Of a stretch of DNA of 64,000 nt, positions 37,601 to 51,949 are shown one piece after another. Location: NCBI GenBank assembly GCA_036877525.1, contig JAZGTH010000002.1, positions 11,405,501 to 11,469,500 of the forward strand, in the 5' to 3' direction. The number at the start of each line of letters is the position of its first letter. The stretch's first letter is position 1. The translations under genes were made by a program, and so were the position numbers. Below the pieces are notes generated by a model that saw only the letters and a program-made list of their open reading frames with translations, made no database searches and was not told the DNA's origin. Origin of the DNA: Chromobotia macracanthus (lineage: Eukaryota > Chordata > Actinopteri > Cypriniformes > Botiidae).

Positions 37601-40600
37601 CTCCGCTTCGCAGCGCTCCCCATAAAAACCAGCTCTGCATTCGCATAAGAAACTCCCTACTTTATCTACACATGTACCACCATTACGGCACGGATCTGCA
37701 AAAGACAGGGACAAACAAAAAGATCAGTGATAAAAAGTGTACAACGACTTCTTTACCCAGAGCATTTTGCAGTACACTGATAAACAGAGAACAGCTAACA
37801 GAGAACATTCTCAGAATGCTGGCTTACATTCTCTAAAGGTTTTGTCAAAGTTCTCACAAAGTTAGCAAAAAACATTCTTGCAGTAATGTTTATCAACAGT
37901 ATCATATATATCAAACGTTATTCTTAGTTAGTAGAACATTAAAAACAATATAAAAAAGTTTGAATAACGTTCTTATAACCAAGCAAAAATGTTAGTACAA
38001 CATCTAAAAAAACTGAACATTCTGAACGCTTCTAGAACTTTCAAAATAACATTTTTTAACATTTTTGTTATTTAATGAAAACATTAGGGAAACATTCTTT
38101 CAACCTAAAATTGCAAGCTAGGAAGTGTTTAAGCTACAGTAAATGACCCTTTCAGTTTAAATAAGGATGTTCACACGGTAAATGTTACTGGAAATGACAC
38201 GTACTGGAGCTGCAGTCATCAATGTTGGTCTGGCAGTTGACTCCACTGTATCCAGGCTGGCACTCACAGTGATAGCTGCCCAGTGTGTTCACACACTTAG
38301 CCCCATTCTGACATGGGCTCCTCCTGCACTCTTCTACATCCTCTGTGCATTGGGCACCTACACACGTATACCAGACAAACATCATTCAGATGATGTGGAT
38401 CATTCCACAAGTGACATCACTTCATAGTCAAGTCTCAAATGTATCTCCTGAGAGCATCTGTGATTAGAAACAAGAGGTTCTCTAATTTTGCGACTGTGTG
38501 TTAATAAAGAGCAAAAAACTGTCCAGGATTTTCCATATCCAGACAGAGTAGTGTTTACACGACCACTTCTGTGTATCTGAATCCTGTAGAATGTGGTTTG
38601 ACTCCACTTGTGACTGGATCACCCAAAATGGATTTTAACCCCAGATGTAAAGGGTCAAAGGTATTGTTGAGAAACGAAAGCACAAATGCAAACACGCAGA
38701 TTTAAAGCACTTGCCTTCCCAGCCGCTGAGGCACATGCAGATGTAGGAGGTGTAATCAGGGGACGGCTGACACACACCTCCTCTCTGGCAGGGTTGAGAC
38801 GCACAGGGGACCAGTTTCTCCTCGCAGTGTCTCCCTGAGTGCGTGAGAACACATCCGTACATTGAGTCACAGTATACAGTATGGGCTGTGTCTAAGTCAC
38901 TTTACTGAACCTAGAGGGGAAACTGTGATCCATGTGAATGTGTGTCACCTGTGTAAGGCAGAGTGCAGTGGCATGTGTAACTGTTGACTCCATCCACACA
39001 GGTTCCGTGATTCATGCAAGGGTTTGATTCACATTCATTAACATTAATCTCACAGTTGGAACCTGAAAAGGGGCACAAAGAGGGTGTTGGAGACTACAAC
39101 ATTTGTATGACCCAATTAATATTGACACACCTTTTTTTATTTCACATCAGGTTTACATACGGGCTGATTGCTGTTTCACATGACACAAAAATGTGCCAAT
39201 CATGGCACAAAACACAACAAAAATGGCAAGATGTAGTGTAACAGACAGGGAACGTTTCAGAATGTTGCTAGTGTCATCCTAAAGTTCTCTCAATGTTATA
39301 AACGTTTTTGCAGTAACGTTAGTATAACGGTTTTTAATGTTTGTATCAAAAACGATATTCTTGTACTGTCACTGGACCATTTTAAAAATGATATAGAAGT
39401 TTAAATAACCTTCTTATAATCAAGAAATATTGTAAATACAATGTCTGAAACGGGACGTTTTTCTGTTGGTTTTATAGGCAAGTCCAGGGTATCAAATGCC
39501 AGATTGTCAGCCAAATAATTTTTCATTTCACGCAAGTGAAATATTTGCACTGCAGAGCACTGCTTCACCTGCAAATCCACGGGCACACACGCAGGTGTAG
39601 CCATTGAGACGATCATTACAGGTTCCTCCATTTTGGCAGGGGTTCGACTGACACTCGTTCTTTTCTCGTTCACAGTTCTTGCCCTCCCAGCCGGCCTTAC
39701 AAGCGCAGTGGTACCTATACACATACACAAACAAACGCACTTAGTGCAAACAGGAAGTAGAAAAGTAGATAAGCGGAAGTGACATCAGGGATGGACAGCA
39801 GCTGTTCGTACCCATCTTGCTGCTCAATACACTCTCCGTGAAGGCAGGGCTGAGGGCTGCAGTGATCTGCACCTGAGTGACACAGGGGGGCATGGGTCCC
39901 AGCCGGACACGAACACTGAAAGCCATTGATCTTGTCCATGCATATTCCTCCGTTCAGACACGGATTTGAGTTGCACTCGTTGATGTCCTCAGTGCATCTC
40001 TCCCCTGACACACAAACGAGAAATGATGAGAAAAGCACTGTTTCATGTTTCATTAACAAGGCTCACTGTATGTATTCACAAAGGTGTGTTTATGCATACG
40101 TGGGAACAGACCTGTGTATCCAGGCTCGCACACACACTTGTACTCGTTAATTCCGTCCTCACAGATCCCGCGCAGGCAGGGATTACTGGCACAGTCATCA
40201 TAGTTGATCTCACAGTTCACACCTATGAAGAGAAGACGAAGTGAAAATGAGACAGAGACAAATGACAGAATGCTCAAACGAAAAATCAAGTGAAAACTCA
40301 GCTAACAATTTTAGATTGTAAGAATGTTTCCATTATGTTTAAGAATGTTATTTCCACTACGTAACAAAAATGTTAAAAACATTGATTTGAACATTTCTGG
40401 AATGTTCAAAACATCCAGCTTTTAAAACATTGTATTAACATTATTGCTTCATTATAAGAACATTATTCAAACATTTTTTAATAAGTAGCAAGTGGTTTTT
40501 AAACCACTTACTACTTAAGAATATTGGTTTTGATATATGATATTTAATGTTAGAAATACTATCATCTACTAACACAACTGCAAGAACATGTTTTTGATAA

Positions 40601-43600
40601 CTTTAAGAGAACTTTTGTCTTAAGAATGTTCCCGGTTAGCTAGAAAAACGTTTAGCTTTTTAGTGTGTGAACGTGACAGGGATTTTGTAGTTGTATTTTG
40701 TAGTGTAGTAAAGTAAGCTGTCCAGCAGGGGGAGAAGTGAGCTCTGTTTTGTCTGTGACCAAAAGTAAAAGCTCTGAACAACAATTATACAAAAAGATGC
40801 ACGTGCATTGGGACAGCAGCTGCTTTTGTCTTACAAAGACTTTCGAAAGTTTCTTACAGGGGACATGCGATGGAAAATACTATATTTCTTGTTTGTTTTA
40901 TTTAAATTTGTTTGCAGCATGTACATACTTCACTGGTCCCTTTTCGGTTCATCCAGACCATTTATATAAACGAAGCAGCAAAAATAGGTCATTCAAAAAG
41001 CATCATGGTGCTCATGTCATAAGCATATTAATATAAGACCACTTACATAACGTAAACCAAAAACTGACTGTTTATGGATAAAGGTCAAAGAGGGTCATGC
41101 AAAACGGTTAGCCTCAAAGAAGCTTTACTGCAAACAATATAACTGGACTATAAATGTAGCATAAATAAAATGATTTAGAAAAAAAATAATAAAAATAAGG
41201 CCCCTTGAAAAGCCAGGAAGACCCTGTATGCGACTCACCTGTAGTTCCTGGCAGGCAGTTGCATTGGTACATGTTGACCAGGTCGACACAGCGTCCTCCA
41301 TTTTGGCAGGGGTCACTCTGGCACTCACGTATTTGCTCACTGCAGATGGGGCCCATGTAACCCGGGTGACACTTGCAAAAGAATGTTGCGATTCCGTCTA
41401 TACAATCACCATGGTGACAGCGCTTAGGTTCGCAGTCATTGATGTTTTCCATACACAGTGGCCCAGTGAAACCTTCAGAGACCAGAATACAAGACTGAGA
41501 GTAAGTCATTTGGTTCAAAAAGGTCAGTTTTGTGAGCACGACTTAAAGGGATAGTTCAGACAAAACTTAACGTTTAAAATGAAAACACAGAAGAAGAAAT
41601 ATTTAATAATTTTCGCACATCACTAAACAACAAGTGACCACATCTCTGTAGCACCATGAAACCATTAAACCGCCTACTTTTTAAGCATTCATTTGTAAAC
41701 CTTCTGAAACCATTGTGTAAGAAACAGACTAAAAACTAAAGTCATTAATCACTAAAAATTCTCCATTGCAGCTATGAAATCAAATATGCAATTTCAAATG
41801 CGTCAGGTTTGAGGTCAACAATGTTTAGTAACAAGACAATAATGATGTCACAGATGTCCAACCTGTGACACAGACACCATATGTCATTGAAGAGTTAGGG
41901 TGGAGTACGATTGTATGACATAAAAATGAATGTAGTCTACATGATTTGTGTCATCTTATGTTCTTCTTGGAGCTTCCCAGCTAACAATTTTAAGTTGTAA
42001 GAATTGTTGTAAAAACTCTGTTTCCATTAAGTGAAAAACAAAAACACATTAAAAATGTTAAAATGTCCAAAAAAACAAGACATTTTGTATTAAAAATATT
42101 GCTTATAAGAACATTATACAACCTGTTTGTTAATTCTTTTACGTTTTTAAAGTGTTCCACCTAACAACTTAAGTATAACATTTTTTATACACGACATAAC
42201 GTTAAAAAAACTCTATTAACATTACTGCAAAAATGCTTTTTCTTTAACATGTATTAATATTAACTTTATTAGTGTTATTTCGTGACACACTGTGTCACAA
42301 ATCTGTGTTGCTAGTGGTTCTTAATGGGTTCCCAATGGAGGTTTATTGTCACAGGGTAAAATAAAGACAGAAGTTTATATAGAAGTTATGTAACGGCACC
42401 TTCAGCACATTCACATTCGTAGCCGTTGGGTCTGTCGAGACACTTGGCCCCATTATGGCACGGAGTGCTGGCACACTCATCGATGTCAACCTGACACATT
42501 TCCCCAGTGAAACCTGTGGTCAAAACACATATTCAGCAAGAGATCACATCAGATGAGACAACTGGTTCACAGCACTCTGAATAACCATCTCAAAAAAGAA
42601 GTCAACACACACACACATACAGTGATAAGTAATGAATCAAACTTTCTGTCAATATCACACTCACCCTGAGGACATTCGCAGATGAACCGGCTGACCTGGT
42701 CCAGACATTTGCCATTATTGAGACAAGGTGAGCTGGCACACTCATTAATGTCGATCTCACAGTGCACTCCCTCAAAGCCTGTGGATGAGAACACACACAC
42801 ACAGACACACACATGCATGCACGCACGCACGCACGCACAGACGCACGCACAGACACGCACGCACAGACACGCACGCACAGACACGCACACGCACGCACAG
42901 ACACGCACACGCACGCACAGACACGCACACGCACGCACAGACACGCACACGCACGCACAGACACGCACACACAGACACGCACACACAGACACGCACACAC
43001 AGACACGCACACACAGACACGCACACACAGACACGCACACACAGACACGCACACACAGACACGCACACACAGACACGCACAAACAGACACGCACACACAG
43101 ACACGCACACACAGACACGCACACACAGACACGCACACACAGACACGCACACACAGACACGCACACACAGACACGCACACACAGACACGCACACACAGAC
43201 ACGCACACACAGACACGCACGCAGTTACAAGATGAATAAGAGGACATTGAGCCAAATCAATGTCATCATACGTCTGATTACAGTGGTCTATGGTCTCTGG
43301 GTGTGTGTGTACCTGGCATACAGATACAGGTGTAACCTCCTATCTGGTCCAGGCAGGTGGCCTCATTCTGGCAGGGGTTGGAGTCACATTCGTTGATGTC
43401 CTGCTCACAACGGGGGCCCGTGTAGCCTGGAGCGCAGTTACAGGTGAACGAACCCTCTGTATTCTTACACGAACCACCATGCTCACATGGGTTTGGCCCT
43501 GACAGACAGAAAATGTAATTACATTTTATTTCTATACTTTTCATTATGTGTATTGTGGCAAAGGAGCTTTACAGAAATATTTTAGTACAAAAGAAAGAAA

Positions 43601-46600
43601 CGAGAGATAAAAAGAAAAGTCAAACATAGGTGTTAAACCCTTAACTTCACAAATAAAGTTATAAAATGCCCAAAACCACAGAAACTACAGAGATAAGCTT
43701 AGCTCAATAGTCTCGCCTCAGAGACTCTTAAGTGACTTGAAGCTGTCAGCTGACTTGTACACCATATTGCTTTTTTGATTATAATTGATAATAATTGATT
43801 TTTGATCTGTGATTTTTCCTTTCTAATGGGGTGCTAATAATGCAATACTCAGAAAAGAATAAAAATCCATGGAGAACACAAACACAGGGTACAAACACTG
43901 ATCACTGAATCTCTTCAATTAATTTTAGTATTGAATGACATGTCCTCTTACCAGCTTGGTTTTGCTTTATGAAATTGTCTTATTCACATAAGATATATGC
44001 AATGCTGCCTTAGAATTGGGCAAAAATTAGGTATCTTAGGAGGAAGCAGATTTTGGCTAGAAGATAACTGAATCACTAGCCATAACAGCACTGCACACAC
44101 TTAATACACTTGTGCGTATGCAAAACAGGAAGAGAGTAAAACATGAGATATAAAGCAACAGAGAGCGAAGAGGAAGGATGTAAGAACTTTCAGCCGTCTT
44201 ACCTATGGCACACTCGTCGATGTCCTCCGCACACGTGCTGCCTTTGTATCCAGACGGGCAGTTACAGTTGAATTTGCCATTGACCGGGTTTGTGTCGCAC
44301 TGTGCTCCCATCTTGCAAGGGTTACTGGTGCAGGCATCGTCAATGTGACAGAGCAAGCCTTGATGACAGAAACAATTGCTATGGTTACTAAAACATCATG
44401 GTTGATGTGATATGTGTTTGGTGTAATATTAGGGACAGCAATATTAAAACAGAACTCTCATACAGTATACTACAAAGGCTGATGCAGCTATTAGTATTAA
44501 ATATTTACAAACAATTATTCACACTATAAATATTACATTAAACTCAGTAACTGTTAAACAGTAACAGATTTACGCCATTCCCTGAAAAACTCACAGGGCA
44601 TGAAATTCTACATTCATACTTAATTCATCTTTAATATACACATTATCTTGATAGATTTAATCTGTATCTGTCCAAACACATTGAACTAAGTGAAGTTATC
44701 CTCCTATTAGTTGATGTTACTCACCAGTTTTGCCAGGAGGGCAGCTGCAGACGAAAGATGCAACACGATCAATGCAGGTGGAGCCAGCGGTGCATGGTGC
44801 TGCAGCGCAGTCGTCAATGTTCTCAGAGCAGTCGGGGCCACTCCAGCCGTTCACACACACGCAGTTGTAGCCGTTCAGCGTGTTACTGCAGGTGCCTCCA
44901 TTCTGACAGGCATTGGGCTGCAGCCTGCATTCATCCACGTCATTGGTGCAAAACTGACCTGAGATCAAAAAGGTCATGAATAAGTTTTCTGTTATTAGAG
45001 CCTGTTGTGCCAAATTTGTGTTGTTATATAGTTTAATCTGGACTGCTGTTTTAGTTATATATTGATGGTATGTAGTTAAATATTACCATTATTAATAAAG
45101 TTAAATTAATTGTGTCATAGAATGTATGTAATTTGTTTACCTCAAAGTTTTACTCTCAAAAAAGTTAAGTGAGATAAACCACCCAGCTATCAGGAAATAT
45201 TATCAGAATATTATCAGCTGGCAAATGTTCTCTTAAAGTTCTTTGAACGTTATTAAAAAGGTTGCGAAATTAAACATTCTTATAACCAAGCAATGATGTT
45301 AACCCAGCATCTGGACATTTTGAACATTCCTAGAACATTCCAAAAAAACATTTTTGTCACTAATGAAACCACTAATGAAAATGTTTTATACAGTCTAAAA
45401 TTGTTAGCTGGGTATGTGAATCAGTTTGACCGAATCATTAAAGGATTATTTTCATCAACATTTCTGAATTTCTGAAATTGACTGGTGAATTGTTTGTATT
45501 GGTGGAAAAGGGATCAGGAGAACATCACACAAGCACAGGGGAGATAAAACCTCCCATTTTCATACCAGTCCATTCAGGTGGGCACTGGCAGTTGTAAGTG
45601 TTCACTCCATCCATGCAGGTGGCTCCATTCTGACAGCGGTGATTTGGACAATCATCGATGTTCACCTCACAGTTTGTTCCATTAAAACCTGATTCAGGAA
45701 AAATAATGAAGGAGTTCATCAAACTCACTCTCAGTCCCTCTTATTAGCAGGTTTTGGTGTCACAAAGCTCCATCTCACTTTAGCAATATTAAAATGTAAT
45801 TACTCAACTTTAAAGCACAAACAGACATTTCTCACGGCTCGGGTTCACTGCCTGAGGTGAGTGACTGGTTTTGGCCTGTTTCTGTGTTATGCCTGCGAGT
45901 CTTCAAACACTACACTCTTACAGATACTTTAAAGTCTCTCTGTGTGTTTAAACCTCAAACAAATACAGATACAACTAGTGTTTCAACTTAATATTTAGAA
46001 AACAGCAGAATGTTTGTTTAGTCTGCGATAAAGACAAGTAATGTTTTGTCTGGTACTCAATAAAATCAAAACGCAAGAAAAAAAAGTTTATCACGATTTT
46101 CTCAACCTTTTTTAAAAGCGACAAATGACTACGAATCCGAGTAACAGAATTCAGTTCTACCAGAATAATTTCTGACCTCTGCTAGCAAAATAAGTACAAA
46201 TGAGCACATTTTCAAAAATGAGTTTGTTATTTTCACATTCTCTATTAAAAAAACATGTTGATGTATGATTTGTGTGAATCAGACATAAAACGAATGTGCT
46301 ACACCTGTCTGAAGCACCAGTCGCCAAGAAGAGAGCAGAAAGAAAACAACAATTTTTCATGGAATATTTAAACAAATGAGATTTAGGAAGGTACACCTCT
46401 CAAAAATGTACAATTAAAGATAATTTTAGATGTTTAACTGCTATTTGGAGCATTAGGATCACTAGATGAGGGTTTAATGACCTCATTTGTGAAAAACATT
46501 TAGTTTCTGCTTCACTTTTGCATATTTTCTTACTAAGATTGCAGCTGTTTCTTATTTCCTCTATAATGGAACTAACCTGGCAGGCAGTGGCATACGTATG

Positions 46601-49249
46601 TTGTGTCCGTCATCTGTCGGCATGTTCCACCATTGAGACAGGGGGAGGGAGAGCAGGGTACGTACAACATCTCGCAGTGACGGCCTGTAAAACCAGGTGG
46701 GCAGTTGCATTGGTATGACCCTGGGGTGTTCACACACAAGCCTTCATTTTTGCAGGGAGATGGGGAAGAGGCACACTCATCAGTGTCGTTAAGGCAACGG
46801 GGGCCATGGTAACCAGGGCGACAAGAACAAGAGAACTCCCGGTTGGGCAGAGCGTAGCAGCTGCCTCCGTTGGCACACGGGCTGGACAGGCAAGAGTCCT
46901 CATGTTCACACTGTTGACCTGAGAAAAGGACGCCAAAAACTTTACTCACACAACCAAACATCCAATAAAATTGTAGGTTTATACCTCAGATTACAATAAC
47001 TATATTTACACGTACAATGTGGACATCACTGCATGATTCCAAGAGTTTTGGAAGAGCATTATCAGAGTTTGACAGTGAATTAGGCCTATAATAAAATGTT
47101 TTTTTCTAAAATAATACTTGATTGTTGATTTTTGTCCCACCTGTTCACATTTACATAACCTACGTTATGTTTACATAAGTCGGTTATATTTACAAAGACA
47201 TAACTTAATATTATGTACATTAATATCTCACATTTTGAGAAAGAAGTGCATGCGGTGGCTCACGTGTATGGCCGCATTATTACCGTATGTGAGCTTGCTG
47301 TTTGATGCTATTAGCGCACGTGAGCTTATTGGGTGCTTTTCTTTTTATGCTTTAAACATGAATACAGAAAGACAAGGAGTAATGCACCGTAAGTCACAAA
47401 AAACCTGAAGTCACTAAAACTATACACTTTCAACATCTAATCAGCCGCCCACCTAGCCCATCATTAGGCATCACATACATGTTCGAATTTTCCAATGCCA
47501 ATTTTCCAATAGTTAGGAAGCACACTAGATTTTGAAACACTTTTTGAGAAAGATCTGACCTGTCCATCCACGGACACAGAGGCATTTGTACTGATCGCTG
47601 GGGAGGAGTGAGCACGTTCCCCCGTTGGTGCAGGGGTTCTTGGGGTAGCAGGTGGAGTTGATCTGGATCTCACAGCGAGGGCCAGTGAAGCCCAGAGGAC
47701 ACACACAGTTGGGGCTTCCTGGAACTCCAGCCACGCTCACTGTGCATTCTCCTCCGTTCAGACAATAACCCACGTAACAAGGGTCCCTGTGCTGACAGTA
47801 CTCACCTAAGAAACCAGGAGAACACCTGAAAAACACAAAGAGAATGTGAGTTCTTACCAAATATTAAATTTAAAAATACTCACAGAATCTCTCTCACACT
47901 TCACAGAAACCTTTTACATTTTCATTGAGACATTATTTAGACTGTTTATTAAAGTCAGGGTTAGCAATCTTTTTTCCAAAAAAATCCCATTTCGGTCCGA
48001 ATGCAATGATAGCATGTCCTACTTGCCTGTCAGACTATGAATTTGCATGCCTCCATACTATTGGAGGAGCCGTGGCTTTATAGCGTGCTCTGAATGGAGG
48101 GCAGGATCTTGTGCTTTCAAAGCTAGCTTGCTATTGCTAGCGCCTCTGAACTTGCCAACCCTAACTTTAAGCCATTTCCTTCAAGGGGACTGTTGGCTGG
48201 CCCCCTTTATGTAGGTAGAACCTGACCCACACATGAAACAATCTCACAGCTTAGTAAATTAAGAAACGGCTTCTTAACCAAAGTTACAGTATTCAGTATG
48301 TAAAAATTATTTACATTTAGCAAAAGTAAGTCATTTGTATTCTGTCCAGTGTCTATATATGTGCGTATATTTTTCTATGTAAACCAAAAGAACTGCAGAA
48401 CATTTATTTTGTTTTCATTATTTTGGAAAGAAATTCAACGACTGAACATTGTGAGGTTAAATAATCCAATCCAATTATGATCCGGATCAAATCAAATTCT
48501 GATAATTCCGTCTGAATATTCGGTATTGGAAAATGTCATTTCCATTTCTCTTCAAAAGCTCTTGAGATCACTGTAATCTTTTTTGAACCCCTTAATTTTA
48601 TGTATTACATACCGTACTACTGTTTCCTTTTTGGACCTATTTTCATTAAAAACGTATGTCATTAGAAAACTAAATGACATACGTTGATAAAAACTAATAC
48701 TTTTATCAATACAATAAAAGCTCTTGAAGTTAAATGGAATTTGATGTCACACTGAGGACAGAATGATGACAACAGAAGATGCACAGTCATACAGAATGTG
48801 TTTTTTCATGTTTTCTTATCAGTATGAGTGTATACATGTGTAAAATGATGCATGTCATGAGACATGGGGACACATTTCTCTTTGCAGCTCTCCAGAGTCT
48901 CAGCACATGACCAGAGCTCACGAAAGAGGAAATTACATGATTGCAAAATAAGACTGAGGGAAAAACATTTATTTTCTTGTGTGTCTGTCTCTCTATCCAC
49001 CATTCCCCCAGCCGTCTCTCTTTCTTTCTCTCTCTCTGACCTTTGGAGTTGCTGCTAATGTTGAATTGCTGTGGTCTAGACTTAAAAAAGTCTAATTTAG
49101 CCTAATTAGACAGCCACAAAAAGGAGGAAGGGGAAAGAAGGCTGAAAGAAAGAAAGGCAGAAAGAAAGAAAGGCAGAAAGAAAGAAAAGCAGAAAGAAAG
49201 AAAAGCAGAAAGAAAGAAGTTATTTTTTTCTAAACGTTCATGTTGTTTG

Positions 49250-49311
<62 letters not shown>

Positions 49312-50502
49312 ACAACACACCTAAGCCTGCTGCCATGCAGGTGCCGGCCTCCCAGAGGACGGTCAGGTAACACAGATAAAGGACACAAAAAAAGCTCCTT
49401 TGACTGTATGTGTGTGTTTGTGTAGACCTGCCCGTATGACTGTGTACATACCTACTTGAGATTCTAAACAACCCGTTTCCCAAAGCGTGTCTTACACAAA
49501 ACACACACATTCATTCATCTGATACAGCTGAGAAGATACAGTCTTGGCTCACGATCAGTGTGAAATCTTTGGACACGCACAAACATACGGTCAAATCTCA
49601 TCTTTTCTGCCACATCTGCCAAGAGTAGGTGAATTGAACAAAAATGTACAGGCAATAAATACATATTATAGGCAATGGAACTGTATTTTGCTTTTTCTAT
49701 TTAAATTTTTTTTTTTTTTTTTACATTTTTGACCACACACATAAATATACAGAATCTGATAACTTTAAGGTACACTCACTGTGATCTATTTGTTATCTTG
49801 TCCTGCATTTCCAACCCTCCCTAGCTAGTGTATACTACAGAGATGGTAGATGCCAACACGCATCTTTAAAGTGTGATAAAGAGATAAACTATCGGCCTTA
49901 GTGGTCACACCACACAAGCATGATTTAGCCCTGATTCCAGCTGTGTGTGTGTGTGGTCCTGGTGAGGTATTCACTTTGTTATGGGGACAAAATGTACCCA
50001 CAAATATAGAAATACCAGTATATTTTAACCTTGTGGGGACATTTTGTAGGCCACCATGAGGAAACAAGCTTGTAAAATCATACAGAATGACCTTTTTTGA
50101 AAATCTAAAATAGCAGAAAGTTTTTTTGTGATAGTTAGGTTTAGGGGTAGGGTAAGTGTAGGGGGGTAGAATAAACAATTTGTACAGTATAAAAACTGTG
50201 ATGGAATGTCCCCATAAAAGATGTAAACCCAAAGTGTGTGTGTGTATATATATGTGGTTTACAAGGACACAAATGTGTGTAATGACATGAGTATAACAAT
50301 GTAAACATGGTTTACGAGGACACTTCCTGTGTCCTCATAAAACAAATGGCTTAAAAAACACACTAAATTGTGTTTTTATTCTAATTTAAAAAAATGGCAA
50401 GAGTTTTAGGTTTAGGGTTGGGAATAGGGGAAGGTAACAGAAATTATGATTAGCTTAGTATAAAAATCATTACGTCTATGGAGAGTCCTTGTAAACCACA
50501 TA

Positions 50503-50548
<46 letters not shown>

Positions 50549-51830
50549 CCACAGCATGCAGCTCTGGGGAAAGAACACACCCACAGCGACCCTCTGGTCA
50601 TGAGATCACAGCAGCGCTGACAACCAAACAACAACAAACACACTTAAACTCAGTGCAGGCAAACAGCCTGGGCTCAGGGGAGCGAGCCTCCATCAGCCTG
50701 TTGTGACACTTTTCAAAGACAGGCTTATTTTGCTTTTATCCCCTGTGTGAGGCCTGTGTCGACCACAAGCTCTTTTCTCAATAGTCCAAAATATTGAAGT
50801 CCCAGTCTGAAACCAAATAAACATACTTTTAGTTCTTTGCCCGATTATATTCTTTGCTCATCTTGAATTTTCCATTTAAACTGAAAATATCTGAGCATGC
50901 ATTCACCTAATGCTGCGGTATGTTTTACTGTCACACAGACTTGCTCTAAATCTCTTTTTATCCAAAAACATTAATGTTAAAAACTACAAATATACATTTA
51001 TAAATTAAAATATTACTACATTATGAAATATCCACTTCCAGCCCTGTGTGCTGGTGATTTTCACATTCACATTCCCCGAGTTAAAATCTCAAAAACACAT
51101 GACGACGAAGTGACTTTGCTCAGCAGCTAAACTCATCTATAGATTTCTTTGTTATCCTTTCCCTTTTTCCCTCTCTCTCCCTGTCTTGCTCTCCTCCTCT
51201 TTCTCGCCCTTTTGCTCGAGGTGTCAGATTTCCACAGATGGTTCATATTAGCGCCCCCCTCTCTCTCGCTCACTGACCTCTTCATGTGCTATCCACGGGA
51301 ACTGGGTGAGTGGGTGGGGGAAAAGCTGTTTCTACCTCATATTTTTACGAGACACCTCATCGTGAATTTGATTTCAGCCCACTCACTCTCTCTTGCAAAA
51401 CGTCACCTGAGTTTTTACCCACCCCCGGCACGTCAGAACTGACATTATCTAATGCAAACCAGACGACCGTTGAATGGAAAAGAGTTGGCAAAACGTAGCA
51501 TTTTTAGTTGTGCACAAAGAGCAACTAAAATGTCTTCTTTTTTAATACCCTCCACCCTCTAACTCTTGTTTCTTTAAGAAGAGAGTCAGACGTATTTATA
51601 GAAGCAGTCGGCCGCCCTACTTCTACTCTCTAATCCATCCTTCTTCAGCTTTCTCTCTTTTTTGCCAGAGAGGCGAGCAACCACAGGAAAACAGAGGGAA
51701 AGCAGAAAAGAGGAAAGGGGGAAGGGTACAAAACGAAAGAGAGTAATGGAGACAGGGAGGTTTGAACCAGAGAGGAATGGAGAAAGAAAGACAGTCACAA
51801 AGACAGACAGACAGAAAACGAAAGAAAGAC

Positions 51831-51893
<63 letters not shown>

Positions 51894-51894
51894 C

Positions 51895-51949
<55 letters not shown>

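Noticed and set aside
42791..43225. CRISPR-like array
   Set aside because: The units are contiguous 14-mers without unique spacers in a vertebrate intron; it is a minisatellite.
42567..43396. Long overlapping frames on both strands rich in Cys/Val or Thr/His
   Set aside because: They are translations of the 14-bp minisatellite in notch2 intron 8; only the 42665-42778 part on the minus strand is a real exon.
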